Shown here one piece after another: positions 50,889 to 60,687 of a DNA stretch of 64,000 bases (position 1 is the first letter of the stretch; every line of letters begins with the position of its first letter). A program made the translations under genes and the position numbers. Origin of the DNA: Pseudomonas persica (GTDB taxonomy: Bacteria > Pseudomonadota > Gammaproteobacteria > Pseudomonadales > Pseudomonadaceae); assembly GCF_900291015.1 (NCBI RefSeq), contig NZ_OLKL01000048.1, forward strand, positions 103,411 to 167,410, read 5' to 3'. Under the pieces are notes generated by a model, which had not been told where the DNA came from, did not search any database, and saw nothing but the letters and a program-made list of their open reading frames with translations.

Positions 50889-52207
50889 TGAAAAACGCTT
50901 TCGAAACCTTGGTCGGGGATGTACGCAAGGCCCTGCAAGCGGGCGAGCAGTTCACTCTCGGCTACAGCGCCGAACAGTCACAGTTCGTACGCTTCAACCA
51001 CGCCAAGGTGCGCCAGGCTGGCGATGTAAGCCAGGCCAGCGCACAACTGCGGCTGATACGCGATGGCCGCCAGGCAGAGCAGCAGCTGACCTTGAGTGGT
51101 GACGCGCAACTGGACAGTCAGCGCCTGATCGCGGCCCTGGAGCAACTGCGCCAGACCTTGCCGCTGCTGGCTGTCGACCCGTACCTGCGCCTGGACGAAA
51201 CTGCCTGGCACAGCCAAAGCCAGCAGGAGCAGCCGCTGCCCGAACTGAGCGAAGTACTGGCCCTGCTCGACCGCGAGGCCGGTGACCTGGACCTGGTCGG
51301 CATCTATGCCGCCGGCCCTATCTGCCGGGGCTTCGCCAGCTCGTTCGGGGCTTTCGGCTGGCACCAGGCCAACAGCTTCAACTTCGACTGGAGCCTGTTC
51401 CACGAAAACGGCGAGGCGGTGAAGGCCAACTACGCCGGGCAGCAGTGGAGCGCCGACGACTTCACCGCACGCCTGCGCCAGGCGCGGGAACTGCTGGGCT
51501 TCCTTGGCCGCCCGGCAGTCACGCTAAAACCTGGCAGCTACCGCGCCTACCTGGCCCCGGCGGCCATGGACGAAATAGCCGGCATGCTGTGCTGGGGCGG
51601 TTTTTCCGCACAGGCCCTGGCCACTGGCAACAGCGCCCTGCAGCGCCTGTACAACGGCGATGCGCGGCTCAGTCCGCTGGTCAGTTTCACCGAGCAGGTC
51701 AGCGGCTCGCTGAGCCCGGCGTTTTCCGATGAAGGCTCACCGCGCCTGGATGTGCCGTTGATCCAGCAAGGCGAGGCCCGGCAACGGCTTATCAGTGCGC
51801 GCAGTGCGGCCGAATTCGAGCTGCTGGCCAATGGTGCCGACAGTTACGAATCGCCGTGCGCGTTAAGCCTTGCACCGGGTAGCTTGCCCAGCGAGCAGGT
51901 CCTTGAGCGGCTCGGCACCGGGCTGTACATCAGCAACCTGTGGTACCTGAACTACTCTGACCTGCCGGCCGCGCGCATGACCGGGCTGACCCGCTTCGCC
52001 ACCTTCTGGGTGGTGAACGGGCAGATCCAGGGGCCGGTGAGCACCATGCGCTTCGATGACAGCCTTTACAGCTTGTTGGGTAGCCAGCTGGAAGACCTGA
52101 CCCGCGAGCGCGAGATGATCCTGTCGACCAGCACCTATGGACAGCGCAGTACCGGGTCGAGTCATTTGCCAGGTGCACTGGTCAAAGGCCTGACTCTGAC
52201 ATTGTGA
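50888..52207 (+). CDS. TldE/PmbA-like partner protein
   Basis: This 439-residue protein has the PmbA/TldE architecture: QFTLGYSAEQSQFVRFNHAKVRQAG near the N-terminus, GFASSFGAFGWHQANSFNFDWSLF near 140 and YISNLWYLNYSDLPAARMTGLTRFATFWVVNG near the end. I find no HExxxH motif, as expected for the non-catalytic partner. Its start overlaps the TldD-like stop by one base (TGATG), so the two are translationally coupled and likely form a heterodimer. Its substrate is unknown. It ends just before a REP pair. Confidence 0.85.
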   Translation: MKNAFETLVGDVRKALQAGEQFTLGYSAEQSQFVRFNHAKVRQAGDVSQASAQLRLIRDGRQAEQQLTLSGDAQLDSQRLIAALEQLRQTLPLLAVDPYLRLDETAWHSQSQQEQPLPELSEVLALLDREAGDLDLVGIYAAGPICRGFASSFGAFGWHQANSFNFDWSLFHENGEAVKANYAGQQWSADDFTARLRQARELLGFLGRPAVTLKPGSYRAYLAPAAMDEIAGMLCWGGFSAQALATGNSALQRLYNGDARLSPLVSFTEQVSGSLSPAFSDEGSPRLDVPLIQQGEARQRLISARSAAEFELLANGADSYESPCALSLAPGSLPSEQVLERLGTGLYISNLWYLNYSDLPAARMTGLTRFATFWVVNGQIQGPVSTMRFDDSLYSLLGSQLEDLTREREMILSTSTYGQRSTGSSHLPGALVKGLTLTL

Positions 52208-52214
52208 CTGGACT

Positions 52215-52316
52215 TGCCGGCCCTTTCGCGGCTAAAGCCGCTCCCACAGGAACTCCACTGCCCTTGAATGTAGTGATATCCCTGTGGGAGCGGGTTCACC
52301 CGCGAAGAGGCCGGCA
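52215..52316. repeat. paired REP element
   Basis: The left arm TGCCGGCCCTTTCGCGGC with TAAAGCCGCTCCCACAGG and the right arm CCTGTGGGAGCGGG with TTCACCCGCGAAGAGGCCGGCA. It lies between the TldE-like gene and the MFS gene. Confidence 0.83.
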
Positions 52317-52334
52317 CTGACAAACGAGGAAGTC

Positions 52335-53762
52335 ATGCCCGAACGAACCCCGCTGGACCCCGTCACCGCCCGCTGGATTCCCTGGGTGGTGGCCATCGCC
52401 TTCTTCATGCAATCCCTGGACGGCACCATCCTCAACACCGCATTGCCAGCCATGGCCCGCTCGCTGGCCGAAGACCCGCTGCGCATGCAGGGGGTGATTA
52501 TCGCCTACATGCTCACCGTGGCCCTGCTGATCCCCGCCTCAGGCTGGATCGCCGACCGCTTCGGCACCAAGCGCATCTTCTTCAGTGCCATCCTGCTGTT
52601 CAGCTTCGGCTCGCTGCTGTGCGCCGCCGCCAACAGCCTCGGCTTGCTGATCTTCGCCCGCGTCGTGCAGGGCCTGGGCGGGGCGCTGATGCTGCCGGTC
52701 GGGCGGCTGGTGGTGCTGCGCGCCTACCCGCGCACCGAGCTGGTGCGCATCATGAGTTTCATCACCATCCCCGGCCTGCTCGGGCCGCTACTGGGCCCAA
52801 CGGTTGGCGGCTGGTTGGTGGAAATTCTGAGCTGGCACTGGATCTTCCTGCTCAACCTGCCGGTTGGCCTGGTCGGCTGCTATGCCGTGTGGAAGTTCAT
52901 CCCCGACCTGCGCGGCGCCGAGCGCACCACATTCGACGGCCCCGGGTTCCTGCTGTTTGGCGCCGCGATGGTACTGATCACCATTGCCATGGAAGGCTTG
53001 GGCGAACTGCACCTGCCGCACCTGCGGGTGATGTTGCTGCTGTTCGCCGGCATGGCCTGCCTGGCGGCCTACTGGCTGCGCGCCGGGCGCGACCCGGAGC
53101 CGCTGTTCTCGCCCAGCCTGTTCCGTGTGCGCACCTTCGCCATCGGCATCCTCGGCAACCTGTTCGCCCGCCTGGGCAGTGGCGCCCTGCCGTTCCTGGT
53201 GCCGTTGCTGCTGCAGGTGGCGCTGGGCTACTCGCCGGCCCAGGCCGGCATGAGCATGATCCCGCTGGCGGCGGCGGCGATGCTGGCCAAGTCCATTGCC
53301 CGGCCGCTGATCGAACGGTTCGGCTACCGCATCATCCTCACCGGCAATACCTTGCTGCTGGGCGTGCTGCTGGCCAGCCTGGGGCTGGTGGACGAGCAGA
53401 CGCCCTATTGGCTGCTGCTGGTGCAACTCGGTCTTCTGGGCGCAGTGAACTCCATGCAGTTCACCGCAATGAACACCGTTACGCTCATCGACCTCGACGA
53501 CGCCAGCGCCAGCAGCGGCAACAGCCTGCTATCAGTGGTCGCGCAGTTGGCCCTGAGCCTCGGCGTGGCCTGTGCGGGTGCATTGCTCGGCGGTTTTACC
53601 GCAGCGGGCAGCGCCGAAGGCGTGGAAACCACCTTGGGCGCGTTCCAGCTGACTTTCGTCACCATCGGCGTGATGGCCATGCTGGCGGCGGCGATCTTCC
53701 TGCAGCTGGCGCCGACGGACGGAAGGCGTGCCCGTCGTCCGGAACAACACATGGAGTCGTAG
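52335..53762 (+). CDS. MFS multidrug transporter (DHA2 family, MdtD-like)
   Basis: This 475-residue inner-membrane protein has 13-14 predicted helices. Signature motifs include SLDGTILNTALPAMARSL (near residue 25, motif D1), GWIADRFGTKRIFF (near 73, motif A) and GLLGPLLGPTVGGWLVE (near 147, motif C). It is proton-driven drug or metabolite export, substrate unknown. ATG 52335 has GAGGA five bases upstream, and the longer frame through the repeat is rejected. It is followed after 64 bp by dbpA. Confidence 0.86.
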   Translation: MPERTPLDPVTARWIPWVVAIAFFMQSLDGTILNTALPAMARSLAEDPLRMQGVIIAYMLTVALLIPASGWIADRFGTKRIFFSAILLFSFGSLLCAAANSLGLLIFARVVQGLGGALMLPVGRLVVLRAYPRTELVRIMSFITIPGLLGPLLGPTVGGWLVEILSWHWIFLLNLPVGLVGCYAVWKFIPDLRGAERTTFDGPGFLLFGAAMVLITIAMEGLGELHLPHLRVMLLLFAGMACLAAYWLRAGRDPEPLFSPSLFRVRTFAIGILGNLFARLGSGALPFLVPLLLQVALGYSPAQAGMSMIPLAAAAMLAKSIARPLIERFGYRIILTGNTLLLGVLLASLGLVDEQTPYWLLLVQLGLLGAVNSMQFTAMNTVTLIDLDDASASSGNSLLSVVAQLALSLGVACAGALLGGFTAAGSAEGVETTLGAFQLTFVTIGVMAMLAAAIFLQLAPTDGRRARRPEQHMES

Positions 53763-53826
53763 GGCGAACGGCCATGAGGCTGGTAGACTGTGCGACATTT
53801 TTCGCTTCGCACCGCAGGCCCGCCTC

Positions 53827-55212
<1,386 letters not shown>

Positions 55213-55226
55213 GGCAATAACCCTAA

Positions 55227-55318
55227 CCTGTGGGAGCGGGTTCACCCGCGAATGCGATGGTGGGCTCACTGCCGTCTTCGCGGCGGTTCGGCGCTCCGAT
55301 CAACCCGCTCCCACAGGG
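55227..55318. repeat. paired REP-like palindrome
   Basis: CCTGTGGGAGCGGGTTCACCCGCGAA is opposed to TTCGCGGCGGTTC... and ending AACCCGCTCCCACAGGG. The middle is more diverged than in other copies. It lies between dbpA and the flavoprotein gene. Confidence 0.75.
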
Positions 55319-55349
55319 TTCTGTGTTTCTTTCTCATAAGGTTTACACC

Positions 55350-56531
55350 GTGCACTCCACCGACGTGATCATCCTCGGCGCCGGCGCCGCCGGCCTGATG
55401 TGCGCCCAGCTCAGCGCCCGCCGTGGCCGCCGGGTACTGGTGCTCGACCACGCCAACAAACCGGGCAAGAAAATCCTGATGTCCGGTGGCGGCCGCTGCA
55501 ACTTCACCAACATGTACACCGAGCCGGGCAACTTCCTCTCGCACAACGCACACTTCTGCAAGTCGGCCCTGGCCCGCTACACCCAGTGGGACTTCATCGA
55601 GCTGGTGTGCAAGCACGGCGTGGCCTACCACGAGAAGAAGCTCGGCCAGCTGTTTTGCGACAACAAGGCCAGCGACATCCTCGACATGCTGCTGGCCGAA
55701 TGCGACGAGGCCGGTGCCGAGATCCGCATGCACACCAGCATCGAGCAGATCGAGAAGACCGAAGGCGGCTACCTGCTGCAGACCAGCGGCGGCCAGTTCG
55801 CCTGCCAGTCGCTGGTGATCGCCACCGGCGGCTTGTCGATCCCGACCCTGGGTGCCACCGGCTTCGGCTACCAGGTGGCCCGCCAGTTCGGCCACACCCT
55901 GCTGCCGACCCGCGCCGGGCTGGTGCCCTTCACCATCACCGAGCCCCAACTCAAGGCACTGTGCAGCGAGTTGTCCGGTACCTCGCTGGATTGCACCGCC
56001 AGCTGCAACGGCACCAGCTTCCGCGAAAACCTGCTGTTCACTCACCGCGGCCTGAGCGGCCCGGCGATTTTGCAGATTTCGTCGTTCTGGGAAGCCGGTG
56101 ACACGGTCGAGATCAACCTGCTGCCCGACCGTGATGCACTGACCTGGCTGCAACAGATGCAGGCCGAACGCGCCAACGCCGAGCTGAAGACCGTGCTGGG
56201 CGAGGTGTTTACCCGCAAGCTGGCCAACCTGCTGGCCGAACAGTGGTTCGAGTCCAGGCCCATGAAGCAGTACACCCCGGCGGAACTGACACAGATCGCC
56301 GAGAAACTGGCGAACTGGCAAGTAGTGCCGGCCGGCACCGAGGGCTACCGCACTGCCGAAGTGACCCTGGGCGGCGTGGACACCCGCGAGGTGTCGTCCA
56401 AAACCATGGAATCGCTGAAAAGTCCCGGCTTGTACTTCATCGGCGAAGTGCTGGATGTGACCGGCCACCTGGGCGGTTTCAATTTCCAGTGGGCCTGGGC
56501 CTCCGCTAACGCCGCTGCGCAGTTCGTGTAG
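55350..56531 (+). CDS. HI0933/YhiN-type flavoprotein
   Basis: This 393-residue FAD protein has a dinucleotide-binding motif at the N-terminus (VIILGAGAAGLMCAQL, residues 6-21), the family SGGGRCNFTN motif (near 46) and a GEVLDVTGHLGGFNFQWAWASA C-terminus typical of the family. Relatives are called BaiN/YhiN-type oxidoreductases, with unclear substrates. Start is GTG 55350 with ATAAGG eight bases upstream. It follows dbpA on the same strand across a REP pair. Confidence 0.88.
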   Translation: MHSTDVIILGAGAAGLMCAQLSARRGRRVLVLDHANKPGKKILMSGGGRCNFTNMYTEPGNFLSHNAHFCKSALARYTQWDFIELVCKHGVAYHEKKLGQLFCDNKASDILDMLLAECDEAGAEIRMHTSIEQIEKTEGGYLLQTSGGQFACQSLVIATGGLSIPTLGATGFGYQVARQFGHTLLPTRAGLVPFTITEPQLKALCSELSGTSLDCTASCNGTSFRENLLFTHRGLSGPAILQISSFWEAGDTVEINLLPDRDALTWLQQMQAERANAELKTVLGEVFTRKLANLLAEQWFESRPMKQYTPAELTQIAEKLANWQVVPAGTEGYRTAEVTLGGVDTREVSSKTMESLKSPGLYFIGEVLDVTGHLGGFNFQWAWASANAAAQFV

Positions 56532-56667
56532 AGTAGAATCCATTCAGCAGCACGGAACGCTTCTTGCTGGCCCGTGCTGGAGTGCCGGAAAAGCATTGGG
56601 TCCGCTGCCGCGCCCCAATGACACGGCCTTGAACGGTATTTCTCTGATCACTGCCTAGCAGGCCATC
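56532..56667 (+). other. yccS leader region with two hairpins
   Basis: CAGCACGG (56548-56555) pairs with CCGTGCTG (56572-56579), and CATTGGG (56594-56600) pairs with CCCAATG (56614-56620). Neither is followed by a clear T run, so they may be RNA structure in the leader rather than terminators. I do not recognise a known riboswitch. Confidence 0.4.
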
Positions 56668-58851
56668 ATGTCATCGAGCTCGTTCCGTCAGTCACTGCGT
56701 CGCCTGTGGGGCCAAGACAAGTTCAGCTACAGCATCCGGGTCACCATCGCCCTCACCGGCAGCCTGGCCCTGTGCTGGTACCAGAACGAGATGGCCCTGC
56801 TGATTCCACTGTTCCTCGGCATCATCGCCAGCGCCCTGGCCGAAACCGATGATAGCTGGCAGGGCCGTCTCAGCGCCCTGGCCGTTACCCTGGGGTGTTT
56901 TGCCATCGCCGCGCTGGCGGTCGAGCTGCTGTTCCCCTACCCCTGGATCTTCGTCATTGCCCTGGCCTTGGCTGCCTTCGGCCTGACCATGCTCGGTGCC
57001 CTGGGCGAGCGCTATGGCGCCATCGCTTCGGCAACCTTGATCACCGCGGTATACACCATGATCGGCGTGGACCAGCGCGGCGGCCAGGTCACCGACTTCT
57101 GGCACGAACCGCTGCTGCTGGTGGCGGGGGCGGCCTGGTACGGGCTGCTGTCGGTGCTGTGGCAGGCGCTGTTTTCCAACCAGCCGGTACAACAGAGCCT
57201 GGCCAAGCTGTTCTTCGAACTGGGCAGCTACCTCAAGCTCAAGGCCAGCCTGTTCGAACCCGTCCGCACCCTTGACGTCGAAGCCCGGCGCCTGGAACTG
57301 GCCCAGCAGAACGGCAAGGTGGTGGCAGCGCTCAACGCGGCCAAGGAAATCATCCTGCACCGGGTGGGCAACAGCCAGCCGAACTCCAAGGTCAGCCGCT
57401 ACCTCAAGCTGTACTTCCTGGCCCAGGACATCCATGAACGGGTCAGTGCTTCGCACTACCCTTACAACGCCCTGACCGAGGCTTTTTTCCACAGCGATGT
57501 GATGTTCCGCTGCCAGCGCCTGCTGCGTAAGCAAGGCTCATCCTGCCAGGAACTGGCCCGCTCGATCCGCCTGCGCCAGCCGTTCGTGCTGGCTAGCGGC
57601 TACCCCGAAGCCCTGGAAGACCTCAACGCTTCGCTGGAGCACCTGCGCATCCAGAGCAACCCGGCCTGGCGCGGCCTGTTGCGCTCGCTGCGGGCACTGG
57701 CCGCCAACCTGGCCACGCTGGACCGCCTGCTCAGCGCCGCCAGCAACCCGGACAGCCTGGCCGACGCCAGCGATAGCAGCCTGCTCGACCGCTCGCCACG
57801 CTCGCTGAAGGACGTGTGGACCCGCCTGCGCACCCAGCTCACACCCACTTCGCTGCTGTTCCGCCATGCCTTGCGCCTGCCCTTGGCGCTATCGATCGGC
57901 TACGGCATGGTGCACCTGATCCACCCGACCCAAGGCTACTGGATCATCCTCACCACACTGTTCGTCTGCCAGCCCAACTACGGCGCAACCCGGCGCAAGC
58001 TGGTGCAGCGAATTTTCGGCACGGCCGTTGGCCTGACAGTCGGCTGGGCGTTGTTCGACCTGTTCCCCAACCCGGTCATCCAGTCGTTGTTCGCCGTGGT
58101 CGCCGGGGTGGTGTTCTTCGTCAACCGCACCACCCGCTACACCTTGGCCACGGCCGCGATCACCCTGATGGTACTGTTCTGCTTCAACCAGATCGGCGAT
58201 GGCTACGGCCTGTTCCTGCCGCGCCTGTTCGATACCCTGGTCGGCAGCCTGATCGCCATCCTCGCGGTATTCCTGTTCCTGCCTGACTGGCAGGGGCGGC
58301 GCTTGAACAAGGCGCTGGCCAATACCCTGGCCTGCGCCAGCGTGTACCTGCGGCAGATCATGCAGCAGTACGCCCACGGCAAGCGCGATGACCTGGCCTA
58401 CCGCCTGGCCCGGCGCAACGCCCACAACGCCGACGCGGCGCTGTCCACCACCCTGGCCAACATGCTGATGGAGCCGGGGCATTTCCGGAAGGAGGCCGAC
58501 GTCGGCTTCCGTTTCCTGGTGCTGTCGCACACCTTGCTCAGCTATCTCTCGGGACTGGGCGCGCACCGCGACACGGCCTTGCCGGCGGAGGTGCAGGAGC
58601 AGTTGATCGAAGGCGCCGGGCAGAGCCTGGCCAGCAGCCTGGACGAGATAGCCAACGGCCTGGCCGCGCGGCTGCCGGTGGCGATTCACAGTGATGCCGA
58701 AGAGGCGCTGGCCAATGCCCTGGAGCAGATGCCTGAAGAACTGGACGAGCATCAGCGGCTGGTACAGACGCAGTTGGCATTGATCTGCCGACAGTTGGGG
58801 CCGTTGCGGACCCTGGCTGCACACCTGATCAAGGAAGGTGCACCGGCCTGA
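56668..58851 (+). CDS. yccS: YccS/YhfK-family inner-membrane protein
   Basis: This 727-residue protein has two clusters of about five to six transmembrane helices (residues 25-170 and 405-545) with soluble segments between and after. It shows SYSIRVTIALTGSLALCWYQNEM, and the second cluster begins LFRHALRLPLALSIGYGMVH and has GYWIILTTLFVCQPNYGATRRKLVQRIFGT, the fusaric-acid-resistance-like signature of the family. The C-terminus is helical. Transport of some aromatic or organic acid has been proposed for the superfamily, but substrate and role are unproven. It is preceded by a hairpin leader. Confidence 0.88.
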   Translation: MSSSSFRQSLRRLWGQDKFSYSIRVTIALTGSLALCWYQNEMALLIPLFLGIIASALAETDDSWQGRLSALAVTLGCFAIAALAVELLFPYPWIFVIALALAAFGLTMLGALGERYGAIASATLITAVYTMIGVDQRGGQVTDFWHEPLLLVAGAAWYGLLSVLWQALFSNQPVQQSLAKLFFELGSYLKLKASLFEPVRTLDVEARRLELAQQNGKVVAALNAAKEIILHRVGNSQPNSKVSRYLKLYFLAQDIHERVSASHYPYNALTEAFFHSDVMFRCQRLLRKQGSSCQELARSIRLRQPFVLASGYPEALEDLNASLEHLRIQSNPAWRGLLRSLRALAANLATLDRLLSAASNPDSLADASDSSLLDRSPRSLKDVWTRLRTQLTPTSLLFRHALRLPLALSIGYGMVHLIHPTQGYWIILTTLFVCQPNYGATRRKLVQRIFGTAVGLTVGWALFDLFPNPVIQSLFAVVAGVVFFVNRTTRYTLATAAITLMVLFCFNQIGDGYGLFLPRLFDTLVGSLIAILAVFLFLPDWQGRRLNKALANTLACASVYLRQIMQQYAHGKRDDLAYRLARRNAHNADAALSTTLANMLMEPGHFRKEADVGFRFLVLSHTLLSYLSGLGAHRDTALPAEVQEQLIEGAGQSLASSLDEIANGLAARLPVAIHSDAEEALANALEQMPEELDEHQRLVQTQLALICRQLGPLRTLAAHLIKEGAPA

Positions 58852-58861
58852 GTTGTACTCT

Positions 58862-58974
58862 CGCCTGTACCGGCCTCTTCGCGGGTAAACCCGCTCCCAC
58901 AGGATTACATACAGCTTGAGACCTGCGCAGTCCCTGTGGGAGCGGGTTTACCCGCGAAAGGGCCGGTACAGGCG
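58862..58974. repeat. paired REP element between convergent genes
   Basis: CGCCTGTACCGGCCTCTTCGC with GGGTAAACCCGCTCCCACAGG is opposed to CCTGTGGGAGCGGG with TTTACCCGCGAAAGGGCC. The arms extend further outward than most (GTACAGGCG). It lies between yccS and the convergent solute-binding protein gene. Confidence 0.85.
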
Positions 58975-58981
58975 CTAACGG

Positions 58982-59719
58982 TCAGAAACCGTGCTGGCGC
59001 AGCAGCCGCGCATAGCTGCCATCGGCCTTCATCGCCGCAATCGCCCGCTCGAACTGCTCGACGATCCGCTCATGCTCGGGATGCTTCAGGCTGACCAGGA
59101 TATGCAGGGTGTTCTCCCCCAGCGGCGGCTCCACCAACATCACCCCATCACGCACATTCTGAGGCTCGCGCTGCAGGTTGTAACGGGCCACGTACTCGTC
59201 TTCCACTGCCAGCTTCACCCGCCCTGCCGCCAGCATGCGTACCGCAGAGGAAAAGTTGCGCACCGCCACCTTGTGCAGACGGGTGTCGCGGTCGAACTCG
59301 GGGGAATAGGCATAATCCCGCACCACGGCGATGCTGTAGGGATACAAGTCCGAATGGCGCTTGTAGCGGAACGCCTCACCCTTGCGCTGCAGCAGGCGAA
59401 TGCGGTTAGTCAGGTAGGCGGAGGAAAACTGCCCGATGCGGGCGCGCGAGTCGTTGTACCAGGCGTTGATCAGCACGTCGTAGCGCCCTTCACTCACCCC
59501 CCGCAACGCCCGCGCCCAAGGCACTTCTTCGAACCCGCAGGTGTAGCCGGCCCGGGTCAGCGCCGCAGTGACGATGCTGGTCGCCAGGCCACCGCCCGGC
59601 ATGCTGGCATCGGTAAACGGCGGCCAGTTGTCCGCCACCAGGCGCAACTTGTCCTTGGCCAGGACAGGTGTTGCCAGCATCAATGCCAGAAATCCCACAA
59701 CACAAAGCAGTGGCCGCAT
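58982..59719 (-). CDS. periplasmic solute-binding protein (transporter substrate-binding domain)
   Basis: This 245-residue protein has a signal peptide (MRPLLCVVGFLALMLATPVLA) followed by an SBP_bac_3-like domain: KLRLVADNWPPFTDASMPGGGLATSIV at the start and EGRYDVLINAWYNDSR near 80. It resembles polar amino acid binding proteins, but no permease or ATPase is adjacent, so the partner is elsewhere or it is a sensor-like orphan. ATG 59719 has AAGGA seven bases upstream. Possible ligand: an amino acid, not proven. It is convergent with yccS. Confidence 0.8.
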   Translation of the reverse strand: MRPLLCVVGFLALMLATPVLAKDKLRLVADNWPPFTDASMPGGGLATSIVTAALTRAGYTCGFEEVPWARALRGVSEGRYDVLINAWYNDSRARIGQFSSAYLTNRIRLLQRKGEAFRYKRHSDLYPYSIAVVRDYAYSPEFDRDTRLHKVAVRNFSSAVRMLAAGRVKLAVEDEYVARYNLQREPQNVRDGVMLVEPPLGENTLHILVSLKHPEHERIVEQFERAIAAMKADGSYARLLRQHGF

Positions 59720-59838
59720 GCTCACGTCCTTTCGCATATGGAGGGCACACACTGCCGATGAGATTACACAAAGCCATTGCCGAGGGCAGCGGCCAATAGT
59801 GTCATTTTGCCTCTATTTTGGCCGCCGCCGCAGATTGC

Positions 59839-60135
59839 TCATGGATAACCCAGCACTTCGCGGATCTGCCGCAGGTGCTGGATGATCCACTGCTTGTCGA
59901 TCGCCCCCCAGTCGTGAATGCGGTAATGCCCGGCGTGGTTGCGCGCGCCTTCCTGCTGTTCGAACTCGCAGACGATATCCAGGTCGGCTAGCGCCGCAAT
60001 GGTGTCCTGGGCAGTGCGCCGGGGCATGCCGGTGGCCTCCATCAGGGCCGGCACGCTGGTCGCGGTCTGGCTGTCGATCAGCCAGGCTACGTACAGGCGG
60101 CGGTAGAAGCTGCTCTTGGTCTTGCTCACTTCCAT
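59839..60135 (-). CDS. small winged helix-turn-helix protein
   Basis: This 98-residue protein has a predicted winged helix: KSSFYRRLYVAWLIDSQT then TSVPALMEATGMPRRTAQDTIAALADLDIVCEFEQ, which reads as recognition helix and wing, and ends with HYRIHDWGAIDKQWIIQHLRQI. It could bind DNA, but no target is evident. It lies 12 bp downstream of the YgjP-like gene and is probably co-transcribed with it. Confidence 0.72.
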   Translation of the reverse strand: MEVSKTKSSFYRRLYVAWLIDSQTATSVPALMEATGMPRRTAQDTIAALADLDIVCEFEQQEGARNHAGHYRIHDWGAIDKQWIIQHLRQIREVLGYP

Positions 60136-60147
60136 GCTGCGTGGTCC

Positions 60148-60648
60148 TTAACAGTTGCCCGGCAGCTCCCGATAGGTCAGGTAGACGCGCAGGTCGAATT
60201 CCAGTTGGTGATAGTCCGGCTCCATGTGCTGGCAGAGCTGATAGAACGCCTTGTTGTGCTCGCGCTCGCGCAGGTGCGCCAGTTCGTGCACCACGATCAT
60301 GCGCAAGAATTGCGGCGCGGCCTCCTTGAACAGCGAGGCAATGCGGATTTCCTTCTTCGCCTTGAGCTTGCCGCCCTGCACCCTTGATACCGCCGTGTTC
60401 AGGCCCAGGGCCCGATGGGTCAGGTCGAGACGATTGTCGAACAGCACCTTGTCCAGGTTCGGCGCGCTGCGCAGGTATTGCTGGCGCAAATCCTGGGCAT
60501 AGCCGTACAACGCCTTGTCGCTTTGCACGTCATGGCGGTCAGGGTAGCGGCGCTGCAGGTACTCGCCCAGGCGGTCGCTATCGATCATCTGCCGCACCTG
60601 CTGTTGCAGGTGCGGGGGGTAGGCTTGCAAGTAACGTAATACGGTCAT
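60148..60648 (-). CDS. YgjP-like zinc metallopeptidase (DUF45/M48-type)
   Basis: This 166-residue cytoplasmic protein has the zinc motif HELAHLREREHNKAFYQLCQ (HELAH with the third ligand His about six residues on) characteristic of DUF45/YgjP. The N-terminus TVLRYLQAYPPHLQQQV is family-like. The substrate is unknown. ATG 60648 is chosen because it gives the shared N-terminus, although the ribosome site is weak; an in-frame codon at 60687 is also possible. It is between cfcR and a small winged-helix gene on the same strand. Confidence 0.85.
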   Translation of the reverse strand: MTVLRYLQAYPPHLQQQVRQMIDSDRLGEYLQRRYPDRHDVQSDKALYGYAQDLRQQYLRSAPNLDKVLFDNRLDLTHRALGLNTAVSRVQGGKLKAKKEIRIASLFKEAAPQFLRMIVVHELAHLREREHNKAFYQLCQHMEPDYHQLEFDLRVYLTYRELPGNC

Positions 60649-60687
60649 GGCGCTGCATTCGGTGTAACGAATGCCGATTCTAGCCAA

